DNA from: a virus
DNA: 35,989 nt
Direction: 5' to 3' (one strand)
Virus record (IMG/VR): IMGVR_UViG_3300028393_000183
Coordinates: 1-35,989 of that record
The position numbers were made by a program, and so were the translations under genes. The notes beneath the pieces are model-generated. The model saw only the letters and a list, made by a program, of their open reading frames with translations. It searched no databases and was not told the origin of the DNA. Below are positions 24,948 to 33,843 of this stretch, piece after piece. The number at the start of each line of letters is the position of its first letter. Within the stretch, counting starts at the first letter, position 1.

Positions 24948-27317
24948 TTATTGTTGTTCTTGTAATTGTTGTTCTTGTTGTTGTTGTGGTTGTCCTTGTT
25001 GTTGCATTTGCTGTTGCTCTGCTTCTTGTTGTTGAGCTAAAGCTTTTTGTTGTGTTTCGTTTTGTACTTCAATTGGAAGAGTTACATTTTGTAATACATT
25101 AGATATCAATTGTTGAAGTTCTGCTGGGTATGGTATATTAGCTTTAGCAAGATCAAAAACACCTTGTAATATTATTTCTTTTTCTTTAATTAAAGCTTGT
25201 TGTTGAGCAAATGCTGTATCGGCTTGCATTTTTACTTGAATACTAGCTTGTTGTGATTGAGCATTTTGTTGACTATTATTTTTAGCATTTTCTTGCTCTG
25301 TTTTTATAAATTTCTTTTGACCTTGTCTAAAATAAAGTTCACCTAATTCTGCATTTTCTTTTGCAATCCTAATTATTTTAAATGGATCAATATACATTAT
25401 CAATTGAGGATTAGAAGCCATTGCTTGATTCATCATTGCTTCTAATTTAGCAACTTCCATTTCTGTAGGTAACATTTTTAATCTAGTAGTAAAATTTCTA
25501 TCTTTTACATCATCTTGCTTTAATAAATCTCTATATTTTTTAGCCCCATATGTTACACTTGTATTTAATAAACATGCTACTTTTTTAGCTGTTTCTTCCA
25601 TTAAATACATATATGCATCATACATATATTCCGTAGCATCATTTGCTAATATTCTTGAAGTTTCCACATTTGATGCTGCTACTCTTGGTTGTGAAGCTTG
25701 TTGCATTAAGTTTGGATCTACCCCTAATTCTTGTGTTAATACTTGATAATGGAATTGATATAATTGAATTAAAGCATTTAATTGAGGAGCAAAACCACTA
25801 TTAGCTAATTCAGTAATTGGAACAGGTATTCTATTGCCTTCTGCATCTCTACCACGATAATAAAGCTTACCAGTTTGTTCCCAAATCTTTTGAACGTCTA
25901 ATGGCTTTACTGAATCTCCTAATCCCAAATCTAATTCTTGCATTGCGTCTACGTCAATAGCAGCTCCTGCTGGGACCATTTTAGCTACCAATTGTTGAAT
26001 CTTCAATCTAGCTAAAATCATTTGCTCGATAGGTTCTTCAATTTTTTCAGGTACAGCTACGTTTCTTTGGTCGTAGTTTTGGTACATATAAAAGCTATAT
26101 GAGAATTCCGCATTACCAATTTCTTTTGGGTCTTGTGGACGTATCATATTTTTCTTAATACCCCAATCCAACATTGTTTTTGTAACAGGATTATATACGC
26201 CTCTATAAATATTCCATTTTTTCTCTTCTACATATTCTTGATTTTCATCAATTTTTTCTGGCTTACCTTTTCTTATTATTGTACTACCATTCTTTTTAGT
26301 TTTGGTAATAGTATATCCATCAGAATCTAATGTTCTAATTTCAAAATTCATTAAATCAATATTCCACTCATCATATGGACGTAAATAAGCTACGTTCCAA
26401 TCTTGCATCCATTTTATCTTATCTGTAAGTTGATATTCTTTAGCAAACTGAGCTAATTGAAATATTTGCTCTTCTGTTAAAATACCACCATTGTCTTTAC
26501 CATATCTTGCTCTTACTTCACTAATTTTCATTGATGAAATATGACCTCTATAAGCTGTATCTCTAAAATCAGGAAAATCTGAATATGAATAAATAGCATT
26601 TTCAGGACGAATCCATTCAACATGAATCTCTCCATCTTCATCCATCCAAGTATAAGTACATATTAATCCTACTTCAGCAGAATCATGAAGTATTCTTTCT
26701 TTTAAAACATCATTCCAACCATTAGCTTCAAAAACATTATTAACACCTAAGCTATATAATATCTCCTCTGGCAAACGATTAAATTCACTTTTCCATAAAT
26801 CTAAATCATCTTTATCCTCTGCTACAAATTGATCTTCTGGAATAATTGGTATACCAGACTCTTGTTGTAATTGAGATAATACTTCTTTGTTTTGATAAAC
26901 AAATTCAGCTTCATCAGCCAATTCTCTTTTTTTATTTGCAGAATTACTATCTACCGCTGTGACACTAATTTTTTCATTTCTTGACATCCATGAACTAACT
27001 AATCTACCTACAATAGTATTCCCTATAATAATTGATTTCCAATTTATATTTACATAATTAGCTTTCCCATTCATCTCAAGACGATCTAAGAAAACACTCA
27101 TGTCTATTTTACCATTCGCTATTTGTCTATTTTTTCTAAACCTATTATTTCTTATCCAAAAATAAGTTTGATTGCCATATATTGTGGCATAAATATTTTG
27201 TGCTACTTTTCTGCCATATTCAAAATCAGATTTTGATTTAACATTAGTAGTTAACTGAAACGATTTTAATGCTTGACCTGCGTCAGATGCATTTATGTCT
27301 AATGGAGTTGAAGCCAA
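24948..27317 (-). CDS. Portal protein
   Basis: A 789-residue protein, long as in crAss-like portals. A conserved stretch reads NGWNDVLKERILHDSAEVGL, followed by WIRPENAIYSYSDFPDFRD and AYRGHISSMKISEVRARYG. A long helical region follows (PIEQMILARLKIQQLVAKMV), and the C-terminal 35 residues are almost only Gln and Glu, probably a flexible tail. It forms the twelve-subunit DNA gate at one capsid vertex and binds the terminase, encoded just upstream. The stop is 11 nt from the next start. The order terminase, portal, scaffold, capsid supports the call. Confidence 0.78.
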   Translation of the reverse strand: MASTPLDINASDAGQALKSFQLTTNVKSKSDFEYGRKVAQNIYATIYGNQTYFWIRNNRFRKNRQIANGKIDMSVFLDRLEMNGKANYVNINWKSIIIGNTIVGRLVSSWMSRNEKISVTAVDSNSANKKRELADEAEFVYQNKEVLSQLQQESGIPIIPEDQFVAEDKDDLDLWKSEFNRLPEEILYSLGVNNVFEANGWNDVLKERILHDSAEVGLICTYTWMDEDGEIHVEWIRPENAIYSYSDFPDFRDTAYRGHISSMKISEVRARYGKDNGGILTEEQIFQLAQFAKEYQLTDKIKWMQDWNVAYLRPYDEWNIDLMNFEIRTLDSDGYTITKTKKNGSTIIRKGKPEKIDENQEYVEEKKWNIYRGVYNPVTKTMLDWGIKKNMIRPQDPKEIGNAEFSYSFYMYQNYDQRNVAVPEKIEEPIEQMILARLKIQQLVAKMVPAGAAIDVDAMQELDLGLGDSVKPLDVQKIWEQTGKLYYRGRDAEGNRIPVPITELANSGFAPQLNALIQLYQFHYQVLTQELGVDPNLMQQASQPRVAASNVETSRILANDATEYMYDAYMYLMEETAKKVACLLNTSVTYGAKKYRDLLKQDDVKDRNFTTRLKMLPTEMEVAKLEAMMNQAMASNPQLIMYIDPFKIIRIAKENAELGELYFRQGQKKFIKTEQENAKNNSQQNAQSQQASIQVKMQADTAFAQQQALIKEKEIILQGVFDLAKANIPYPAELQQLISNVLQNVTLPIEVQNETQQKALAQQQEAEQQQMQQQGQPQQQQEQQLQEQQ

Positions 27318-27336
27318 TTTAACTTGATTTTGTCCT

Positions 27337-27344
27337 CAAATATA
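27337..27344 (-). promoter_or_regulatory. Promoter -7 box before the portal gene
   Basis: TATATTTG on the minus strand, 19 nt upstream of the portal ATG, in the 59-nt AT-rich gap after the terminase gene. TTG triplets upstream are only 9 and 12 nt away, too close for the usual -33 element, so the match is partial. Confidence 0.45.
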
Positions 27345-27376
27345 CCAAAAAATCAACAAATTAATTAAAAAAAAAA

Positions 27377-29422
27377 TTAACTAAGGCTTGGCGTATAACT
27401 TTTTACCAAAGGTTCCCTTTTTACTTTAAGTTGTACTGGCTCCATTAAACATACCAAAAGCATCAAAAAAGATACTGTTTGGTCAAACTCTGTTCTATTA
27501 TTTGGGTCAAACTTTTTAGCGTCTTCTAGCAAGTTTTCAAAATCTATTGAATCAATATGATTTTCAAAATACATGACTCCAACATCAACTTGTTTTGTTA
27601 AACTAAATGGAGTAGTTGGGAATCCTTTGAATCTTTCTGAATCTTTTTTAGTTGGGTCTATTGATATTTTAGGATATAATCCCAAATAAGACACCCTTCC
27701 CCTATCTCTAAAATAAGACAAGTAATCATCACTATTATGCTCATACCAAGCTCTATACCCATAAAATTCAGCCGCTAACATTACTTGCTCATGCAAGGTT
27801 TCTTTTATTTGTGGTCTACCATAAAGATGACCTATTGCTTTGCCCGTACTCTTAGGGTCAAGTAAATTATATCTTCTTCCTATCCATGCAGAAGCTTTTG
27901 AACCATATTTACCTCCTTGACTGTTGCTATAACCATCAATTGCTATTGCTCCATCTTCTGTTCTGCCCGGTTTCTTTAAATTTATATCGTATGTATGTTT
28001 ATTTTCTTCCCCTTTTGGCGGCAATTGTGTAATTTTCCAATGAAAATCCTCTTCTTTATCTGAAGCCTCCCTCCATCTAACAATTTGGTCTATATCTCTA
28101 TAAAATATTATTTTTCTTTTTAATACAGGATTTTCTTTTAAAAAAACTTCCCTTTCGCCAATATTTAAAGCATTAAATATACACTTATCAGAATCTGTAC
28201 TAAATGCTTCGTCAATTGTAAGTGGTTCTTTTCTAATACGAGCAGACAGTGCTCTTGGATTATTTTTAACTGTTTCTCTATCAGCTAAAATTTGGTCTAA
28301 AGTTTTATTCTCATCTGGATAACCAAAGTCATCAAAATTTCTAGTTCGTTTAGCAGACATAAAGAATCTATAAAGACCACTTGAAGTCGTACCATTATCT
28401 TGCCGCTTATCCTGATTACTTTCCTCCCATAATAATTTAAATGCATCTTGTACGCCATCTTTTTCTGTTGTAAGTTTTTCTACTGTGGTGGTATACAATG
28501 CCTTACCAATAATTTGACCTTCGTCATCAAGCAAACAATAACGCACAACCTCATGTCTATCGTATACGTTTACTTCTGTTGTTTTTCCGCACTCATCCGC
28601 TACATATCTATGTAATTTTTGACCATCATAAGCTACGGCATCTGCTGATTGAAAATCTATAACTGAACCTAATTCATCCTTATCAATATTTTCCTCTGCC
28701 TTTTTACCTCTTACGTTTGTTTTTTGGAATCTCATCTCAGACTTTGGATTTACTCCCAAAGACATATCATATTCTGGTCTAAAAAACTTAGGTAATCTTC
28801 TAAATGGATTTACCACTGTCTTAGCAAAGAATTTTTTAGCATCAGAGCCTGTTTTAGACTGAATACCGCCATTTGTCATCTTAGTCCTTGTAGTATATTC
28901 AGTTACAAATAAACCAGCTACAAATGACTTACCAAAACGTCTTTTAGTTACTTCAAGCATTCCCATACACAATGGGTCTTGAATACAATAATCCATAAAA
29001 TAAAATTTCTCAAGGTCTGGATTTCTAAATTTTGGATAACCAATATCAATTGACCACCATTGTAGATATAAATAATGCAATCCAGTCAAAAATGTAGGCT
29101 TACCATTATTCATGTACCAAAAACCATTTAATCTTCTATCCCATTCTTGTCTTTTAAATTCTTCAAGTCTTTCATCATAAAAATCAACCTCATCATCTTT
29201 CTTTTTCTTATCAAAATCATCCCATTTCTTCATAGTGTCCATATACCAAGAAGGAAGTGGAATTCTTTTCCAATATTGTTCTGATATGTTATCAGACCTT
29301 TTATAAACATCCCTAAATTCTAATTGTTTAGTAATTATGTTAAAAACATAACCTTCTGGTGGTAAGTTACATAACAACCCTTGTATATTTACTATACTTC
29401 CACCTTCAATTTTATCGTACAT
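27377..29422 (-). CDS. Terminase large subunit
   Basis: A 681-residue DNA-packaging motor. ATPase domain: Walker A-like TKRRFGKSF (residues 159-167, K165), Walker B YVADE (273-277), coupling motif TTT (311-313). Nuclease domain of RNase H fold: D496 in IAIDGYS, E552 in AAEFYGY and D647 in TEFDQTV are the likely metal-binding acids. It pumps DNA into the prohead through the portal and cuts it. All key motifs are intact. It begins 2 nt after the small coiled-coil gene in the TerS position and is followed by the portal. Confidence 0.92.
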   Translation of the reverse strand: MYDKIEGGSIVNIQGLLCNLPPEGYVFNIITKQLEFRDVYKRSDNISEQYWKRIPLPSWYMDTMKKWDDFDKKKKDDEVDFYDERLEEFKRQEWDRRLNGFWYMNNGKPTFLTGLHYLYLQWWSIDIGYPKFRNPDLEKFYFMDYCIQDPLCMGMLEVTKRRFGKSFVAGLFVTEYTTRTKMTNGGIQSKTGSDAKKFFAKTVVNPFRRLPKFFRPEYDMSLGVNPKSEMRFQKTNVRGKKAEENIDKDELGSVIDFQSADAVAYDGQKLHRYVADECGKTTEVNVYDRHEVVRYCLLDDEGQIIGKALYTTTVEKLTTEKDGVQDAFKLLWEESNQDKRQDNGTTSSGLYRFFMSAKRTRNFDDFGYPDENKTLDQILADRETVKNNPRALSARIRKEPLTIDEAFSTDSDKCIFNALNIGEREVFLKENPVLKRKIIFYRDIDQIVRWREASDKEEDFHWKITQLPPKGEENKHTYDINLKKPGRTEDGAIAIDGYSNSQGGKYGSKASAWIGRRYNLLDPKSTGKAIGHLYGRPQIKETLHEQVMLAAEFYGYRAWYEHNSDDYLSYFRDRGRVSYLGLYPKISIDPTKKDSERFKGFPTTPFSLTKQVDVGVMYFENHIDSIDFENLLEDAKKFDPNNRTEFDQTVSFLMLLVCLMEPVQLKVKREPLVKSYTPSLS

Positions 29423-29424
29423 AA

Positions 29425-29811
29425 TTAATTTCTTTTACCAGCTAATTCTCCAACTGCATCAGCCATGTTTTCTGGAGAAAATGGCTTTTTATTAATTTGA
29501 ACCACGTCTTTTTTTTCAGCAACTACTTCTTGATTAATACCTGCTAAAACTTCCAATGCCTTTATTGATGCTGAAATAGTGCCTGCATCTACCCAAATTT
29601 TTTGTAATCTCTCAAATGTCTTAATTTTTGGATCATCAATATCAATTGCTGTAAGACTAGTTTTATTCAACAATTCAGCCATTTCATTGGCTTTTCTATT
29701 TAAAGCATGGTATAATTTACCAATACCATCTTGCTCATAATAAGCATTTCTACCTTGTAAATACGCAATTTGTTTTTCTAAATCCTTTATTTTATCTTCT
29801 AATTCTGACAT
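29425..29811 (-). CDS. Small coiled-coil protein in the terminase small subunit position
   Basis: The open frame allows a start at 29820 (MHNMSELEDK), which overlaps the upstream gene by 8 nt. I chose the second Met at 29811 because it follows the upstream stop by one base (TAATATG). The protein has an N-terminal coiled coil (SELEDKIKDLEKQIAYLQG), helices (FERLQKIWVDAGTISASIKA) and a Pro/Ala tail. It lies directly before the large terminase. Position and length fit a TerS, but I see no clear HTH, so the role is inferred. Confidence 0.5.
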   Translation of the reverse strand: MSELEDKIKDLEKQIAYLQGRNAYYEQDGIGKLYHALNRKANEMAELLNKTSLTAIDIDDPKIKTFERLQKIWVDAGTISASIKALEVLAGINQEVVAEKKDVVQINKKPFSPENMADAVGELAGKRN

Positions 29812-29812
29812 A

Positions 29813-30484
29813 TTATGCATTTAATTTTTTGGCATCACTTTTTGTTACACCGACTAGACATTCCCCTTTTTCTACTAATTTAGTTAAATTATGGTCAATC
29901 GCAATTATTTCCTCTCTTGTATTATCTTCATTTTCATAATGCCTTAATCTTATAATGCTTTCTTCTTTGCCATCATCTCCTTGATATATAATTTGATAAT
30001 CAGCAGATTTAACAGTATCGCAAACATTTCCCTTTAATTCACCACTTGTTATATATAATTTGTTCTTAATTTGCTCTGGTTCAATTCCTTGCATAAAACC
30101 TTTATATGGCTTAAATACCCTTAATGCTGTAACATAATTATGCAAAGTGTTCCATGTGGAGCCTCCCCTTTCTCTCCATAAAAAACATTCTTGCTCTGGT
30201 ATTGAATAATATTTAATATCAGATGATGCTTCTTTTGTTGGTGGTTGATAGTTAAAAATTCTATATGTATCATGTGTAGCATTATGGTGTATTAAAATAT
30301 CTGCACCTTCAGTTACACCAATTCCATCAACAACAATTGCATTTACAGGCTTAACATAACGCATATTGAAGTTATCATATTGCCTTTCTAATTTAAGTTT
30401 AGTTCCATCTGCAAAAGTGTGAAAGTTCTTACTTTCTAAATCCACTTTAATAATTACTCTACCTTTTGGAGCTATTAATTTCAT
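29813..30484 (-). CDS. Possible GroES-fold phage protein, first late gene
   Basis: A 223-residue protein starting MKLIAPKGRVIIKVDLES. It continues with VVDGIGVTEGADILIHHNAT, then YYSIPEQECFLWRE. The order (strand with RV-I-K-V, 'VVDG' turn, 'GADILIH' strand, late strand) is reminiscent of a GroES-like barrel with insertions, followed by a second region ending EKGECLVGVTKSDAKKLNA. The resemblance is weak and I could be wrong. It starts the operon that leads to the terminase, after a good promoter (30553-30582). Confidence 0.45.
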   Translation of the reverse strand: MKLIAPKGRVIIKVDLESKNFHTFADGTKLKLERQYDNFNMRYVKPVNAIVVDGIGVTEGADILIHHNATHDTYRIFNYQPPTKEASSDIKYYSIPEQECFLWRERGGSTWNTLHNYVTALRVFKPYKGFMQGIEPEQIKNKLYITSGELKGNVCDTVKSADYQIIYQGDDGKEESIIRLRHYENEDNTREEIIAIDHNLTKLVEKGECLVGVTKSDAKKLNA

Positions 30485-30538
30485 AGTTTAATTAATTTAA
30501 TTCAAAGTTAACGATTTTTAATAACGGTCAAAATTTAT

Positions 30539-30546
30539 TATATTTG
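30539..30546 (+). promoter_or_regulatory. Promoter -7 box for the 78-residue gene
   Basis: TATATTTG, about 44 nt before the ATG at 30590. No TTG is found at -33. The leader that would follow is purine-rich (AACAATTAAAACAAAAAC), typical of well-translated Bacteroidota genes. Confidence 0.5.
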
Positions 30547-30552
30547 TTAAGC

Positions 30553-30582
30553 CAAACATATATTATATAACAATTAAAACAA
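30553..30582 (-). promoter_or_regulatory. Bacteroidota-type promoter for the terminase-leading operon
   Basis: On the minus strand TTG (30582-30580), 19 nt, then TATGTTTG (30560-30553): a full match to TTG / TAnnTTTG. Transcription would start near 30546 and give a leader of about 60 nt before the ATG at 30484. It interleaves with the opposite promoter at 30539. Confidence 0.65.
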
Positions 30583-30589
30583 AAACAAA

Positions 30590-30826
30590 ATGGCACAAGT
30601 AATCAATGTTACTGTATTGCAAAGAAACCAATACAATACAGCTGAAGGAGGTGTTCTTACACTTATCCCAGCACAAGGTTTTACAGCAGTACCTTATTCT
30701 GGAACTATTAATGGTACAGCAGGTCATGCAACTATTACTCTTCCTGCAACTGGTTTAAACCAAAGAAGTACTACTTTAGTAGTTACTTCTACGATTGCAC
30801 AGCTTACAACAGCAGCAAACGCTTAG
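30590..30826 (+). CDS. Small Thr/Ala-rich protein on its own forward transcript
   Basis: A 78-residue protein starting MAQVINVTVLQRNQYNT. It is rich in Thr, Ala, Val and Gly with very few charges, and has alternating beta-type residues (GTINGTAGHATITLPAT, STTLVVTSTIAQL). No signal peptide, membrane segment or catalytic motif is seen. It is the only forward gene on the structural side, with its own promoter, A-rich leader and intrinsic terminator, so it is an isolated, probably strongly expressed cistron. A capsid decoration protein or an acquired 'moron' gene are both possible; I cannot decide from sequence. Confidence 0.6.
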   Translation: MAQVINVTVLQRNQYNTAEGGVLTLIPAQGFTAVPYSGTINGTAGHATITLPATGLNQRSTTLVVTSTIAQLTTAANA

Positions 30827-30833
30827 TAAATTG

Positions 30834-30859
30834 AGCCCCTATTTTTTAGGGGCTTTTTT
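30834..30859 (+). terminator. Intrinsic terminator of the 78-residue gene
   Basis: Stem AGCCCCT (30834-30840) and AGGGGCT (30848-30854) with a 7-nt loop, followed by six T (30854-30859). It works for the plus strand only; the minus-strand side lacks a T run. Confidence 0.88.
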
Positions 30860-30982
30860 ACTTTCTTTATATACTACCTTTAGATTTCTATAAATCCTTT
30901 CAGCATCATCTAAGGTTTTACCTGCCCCAGCTGCTAAAGCTACTGATAACCTTCTTAATTTTTTTGCGGCTTTGTTATTCAT
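30839..30982 (-). CDS. Small conserved-looking phage protein (47 residues)
   Basis: ATG at 30982, stop TAG at 30841-30839, inside the terminator hairpin of the opposite gene. It begins MNNKAAKKLRRLSVALAAGA and ends with basic residues (YKESKKAPKK). The segment GKTLDDAERIYRNLK looks like a helix and resembles small ORFs I have seen in other Bacteroidota phages. It starts 9 nt after the stop of the basic 39-residue gene, which supports it being the last gene of the replication operon. Function unknown. Confidence 0.55.
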   Translation of the reverse strand: MNNKAAKKLRRLSVALAAGAGKTLDDAERIYRNLKVVYKESKKAPKK

Positions 30983-30991
30983 AAGTATTTT

Positions 30992-31111
30992 TTATCTGCC
31001 TTGTCCTCTGTATTGTTTTGGACGTGGTGAATGTTTGTTATAAGATTTTTTAGCTCTTCCTGTCTTTTGTTTACCAAATGTAACTTTTGTGGAATTAGTT
31101 AGTTTCGCCAT
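30992..31111 (-). CDS. Very basic 39-residue protein
   Basis: ATG at 31111, stop TAA at 30994-30992. It begins MAKLTNSTKVTFGKQKTGR and ends SYNKHSPRPKQYRGQGR, with about a third Lys/Arg. Similar tiny basic proteins are common in phages of Bacteroidota. Nucleic-acid or head-interior binding is possible because of the charge, but no motif proves it. It overlaps the winged-helix gene by 17 nt. Confidence 0.6.
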   Translation of the reverse strand: MAKLTNSTKVTFGKQKTGRAKKSYNKHSPRPKQYRGQGR

Positions 31112-31385
31112 TGTTATTTTTATTTATGATTAATTGGTATGAAAATAAACCATTTCCTTCATATTTTTTATTAACGGTATGCGAACCAAAAGATTTTTTT
31201 CTAAAATGCCTTAATTGAGCAGAAATAGAAGCCGGTGGTTCACTAATTAAATCAGCTATTTCAGGCAATGTTCTATACTTACCATCTTGCATTAAATTAA
31301 AAATTTTATGGTGTTGACCACTTAACCTTTTATAATCTCTTTCTTCAATGTAATCACTTCCGACAAAATCTAATACGTTTTGCAT
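31095..31385 (-). CDS. Winged-helix DNA-binding protein
   Basis: A 96-residue protein. Residues about 21-62 read as a winged helix: LSGQHHKIFNLMQDG, then YRTLPEIADLISEP and a recognition helix ASISAQLRHFRKK, followed by a wing (SHTVNKKYEGNGLFSYQLI). It is probably a transcriptional regulator or a helper of replication initiation. It starts 5 nt past the stop of the 74-residue gene. Target unknown. Confidence 0.65.
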   Translation of the reverse strand: MQNVLDFVGSDYIEERDYKRLSGQHHKIFNLMQDGKYRTLPEIADLISEPPASISAQLRHFRKKSFGSHTVNKKYEGNGLFSYQLIINKNNNGETN

Positions 31386-31390
31386 ATTAT

Positions 31391-31615
31391 TTATTTTTTG
31401 GTTTGAAAATAATTTTTATCAATTTCTCCTCCATCCATTTTGTTGGGATAGACCAATATGTCGTCATCGTAGAAGTTCCGCACCATGCCGTTGTGGTATA
31501 ATATGACTTTCCAAACAGTGTTGATGTCACTTCCGTAATCGAGCCATGCAATTGCTTTTCCATATCCTAAAGGGGTTTCTACTTTAATAGTATTTATTAA
31601 TTCGTGTATGTACAT
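31391..31615 (-). CDS. Small hypothetical protein (74 residues)
   Basis: It reads MYIHELINTIKVETPLGYGK, then IAWLDYGSDINTVWKVILY and NFYDDDILVYPNKMDG, a pattern of beta strands suggesting a small SH3-like barrel. The DNA at 31441-31560 is clearly richer in G+C than its neighbours. The start codon overlaps the SSB stop by one base. I recognise similar small proteins near phage replication genes but know no function. Confidence 0.55.
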   Translation of the reverse strand: MYIHELINTIKVETPLGYGKAIAWLDYGSDINTVWKVILYHNGMVRNFYDDDILVYPNKMDGGEIDKNYFQTKK

Positions 31616-31956
31616 TAAAATTGATTTTCTTCTGGTTTATTACTTGATAATAATTGTAAAGATGTTACTCTAGCGTGTAATTGAGCTACAGTTTCTTTAG
31701 TTTTATCATTTAAATATGTTTTAGCTTCTGGCTTACCTTCCATATAAATCAAAGTACCCTTTTTAAGATAGTTTGATACATTTGTTTTGTCTGTCCAATA
31801 AGCACATGAAACCCATGTAGTTTTATCTACATCTTCACCTTGTTGGTTTTTAAACTTTTCACTGTAAGCCATTGAGAAATTAATCACTGTTTTACCATTC
31901 ACTGTGTTAACTACCGCATCTTGTCCTAATCTTCCGATTACTGAAATTCTGATCAT
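31615..31956 (-). CDS. ssb: Single-stranded DNA-binding protein
   Basis: A 113-residue OB-fold protein: MIRISVIGRLGQDAV, INFSMAYSEKF, TTWVSCAYWTDKTNVSNYL, LKKGTLIYMEGKPEAKTYL. These are the standard SSB landmarks in order. It binds ssDNA during phage replication. The C-terminus is short and ends KPEENQF; the usual acidic DDDIPF-like tip that recruits host repair and replication proteins is absent or much reduced, so partners may be phage-encoded. It follows the primase-helicase gene by 18 nt. Confidence 0.85.
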   Translation of the reverse strand: MIRISVIGRLGQDAVVNTVNGKTVINFSMAYSEKFKNQQGEDVDKTTWVSCAYWTDKTNVSNYLKKGTLIYMEGKPEAKTYLNDKTKETVAQLHARVTSLQLLSSNKPEENQF

Positions 31957-31974
31957 TTTTTTGTTTTTTAATTA

Positions 31975-33840
31975 TTAAAATATTACTTCTCCGCCTTCTT
32001 CATCTTTGTATGGAAGCCATGATTGATTAGCTTCTTTTCTTTTCCAAAATTCAAGATTTTTTTTATTCAACATCTCTTGTATAAAATCCCTTCCTTCAAT
32101 AAAAAATCTTCTTCTATCCCAAATATACTCAACCATTATAAATCCTTTTCTACCAACACTTTTCTTTTTAATTTTCTTTGAATGAAACTCTGCTACAGGG
32201 CTACTTGGGTCTGTCTGCGCAAATGGTCTATGGTAAACGGTAATGTTATCCATTTTATTATTCCACATAGCACCATCATTAACATCAAATACATCAGGAC
32301 ACTTGTAGTTATTAGTCCTATCTCTTTCCATTAATTTTGGATGCGCAATAACCCAAAAATACACATCATTTTTCTTTGCAAATCTTGAAAAATCAGCTAA
32401 TAATGTTTCCAAATACTTATCAGTTCTGCCACCAAAACCTTTATAATCATTGGTCATTTGGTTAAACGGATCAATACAACAAAAATCAACCTTCTCTTGC
32501 ACAATTAACTCCAAGAACTTTTCCTTGATGTACTGTGGAGTAGGCGAAAGCATTTCTGCGCTAATGTAAAAAATATGCTTAGAAATAAAATCATATGCTG
32601 CCTCGTAAATATCATTCGCTGGTCTATTTGGATTAAAAGGAGTACACTCACAACCTAAAAGCATCTCAACAAAATCATGGAAATATTCTTCAGCAGGCGT
32701 ATCTTCCGGAGAAAATGTAGCAATTTTTTCGCCATACATGATGATTCGACTAAGCAATTGAGATTTTTGCCAAGCTGTTTTTCCATAATTACCAATACCA
32801 GTAAGTAATGTAATCTCACCTCTTTTTGGTTTAAAAAGATAATCAAGCTCTTTTACACCAACTCCCATAACTTTATCAAAACCATTTTGATTGATAAGCA
32901 AAGCTTTGTCCTTTACATCAATCCCATATACCACATCTTCAACCCTGTAATTATCCCCTTTTTCATCTACAAATTCCTTTTTAACATCAATTTCATAATT
33001 GGTGGTTTTGTTTACTAACTTTTCCTTTTGAAGTATAGCTGAACCAGCAATAGCCCTATTTGCCCTATATCCGCTCTTTACAGCCCCTCTCATCTCCGAC
33101 ATAGTAAAGTCATTACTCACTAAATATTCGGTCGCTATGAGGCTTAAAGCGGCCTCCTCGTTGATTCCAAACCTACAACACGCAGATGCCAACTTAAAAA
33201 TGTAAGTATTTCGCTCTCCAGTCACAAAAGCATCGTTTTTATTCGTAAGCCACTTGAGTATTCTACGAAAGTTCTCGGAATCGTCAATTGTTTCAATTTC
33301 GTTGACTACAACCTTTTCAATTTTCTTAGCCTTTGTAAAAACCACAGCTTTTTCGTTAATGTAAATATCTGGATCAAAACTTTCGTAACAAACCCTACTT
33401 ACATTGATTCCACTACGGTCAATTTCTGGAAATACCTCTTGAAGCGATTGAAAATGCTCTCTGTGCTTTTTACCATCTGCTATTTTAACCAAAGCTTTTA
33501 ATCCATTACCCGATGGGCTAACCCAACAAGCATAGACAAAATCCTTTTGAATTATTTCAGTCTGCTTATCCCTCAAATCAGAAATATCATCAAAATCTAA
33601 AACTATAAATCCACTATGTGCAACCAATTGCTCATCCTTTCGATCTAATCCAAATTTACCACTAAAGCAAATTGATGGTAAATTTAGTTTAAGCTTACTA
33701 GCTTTTTCCTTATCCAAAGCCAATCTAATATCCAAAACCAACCCCTTACTTGCACCTAACTTAATCCTTTCAAGTGCTTTGTCAATAGTTATAAAATGCG
33801 GTTCCTTGCTAAAAATGTTTTTAAAAATAGTAGCTATCAT
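31975..33840 (-). CDS. Primase-helicase (VirE-N/BT4734-like plus RecA/DnaB-type ATPase)
   Basis: A 621-residue protein. N-terminal domain (about 50-165): CFSGKFGLDR, GFIVLDFDDI (acids D82, D84, D85) and WVSPSGNGLKALVKI, as in VirE N-terminal/BT4734-like proteins related to archaeo-eukaryotic primases. A linker domain follows at about 185-270. The ATPase (about 325-580) has Walker A GIGNYGKT (348-355), Walker B FCCIDPFNQM (D457) and AHPKLMERDR near 499. It probably primes and unwinds DNA at the fork, like T7 gp4 but with another primase type. Whether the N-terminal part still synthesises primers cannot be told by eye. It sits between the initiator-like gene and ssb. Confidence 0.8.
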   Translation of the reverse strand: MIATIFKNIFSKEPHFITIDKALERIKLGASKGLVLDIRLALDKEKASKLKLNLPSICFSGKFGLDRKDEQLVAHSGFIVLDFDDISDLRDKQTEIIQKDFVYACWVSPSGNGLKALVKIADGKKHREHFQSLQEVFPEIDRSGINVSRVCYESFDPDIYINEKAVVFTKAKKIEKVVVNEIETIDDSENFRRILKWLTNKNDAFVTGERNTYIFKLASACCRFGINEEAALSLIATEYLVSNDFTMSEMRGAVKSGYRANRAIAGSAILQKEKLVNKTTNYEIDVKKEFVDEKGDNYRVEDVVYGIDVKDKALLINQNGFDKVMGVGVKELDYLFKPKRGEITLLTGIGNYGKTAWQKSQLLSRIIMYGEKIATFSPEDTPAEEYFHDFVEMLLGCECTPFNPNRPANDIYEAAYDFISKHIFYISAEMLSPTPQYIKEKFLELIVQEKVDFCCIDPFNQMTNDYKGFGGRTDKYLETLLADFSRFAKKNDVYFWVIAHPKLMERDRTNNYKCPDVFDVNDGAMWNNKMDNITVYHRPFAQTDPSSPVAEFHSKKIKKKSVGRKGFIMVEYIWDRRRFFIEGRDFIQEMLNKKNLEFWKRKEANQSWLPYKDEEGGEVIF

Positions 33841-33843
33841 CTT

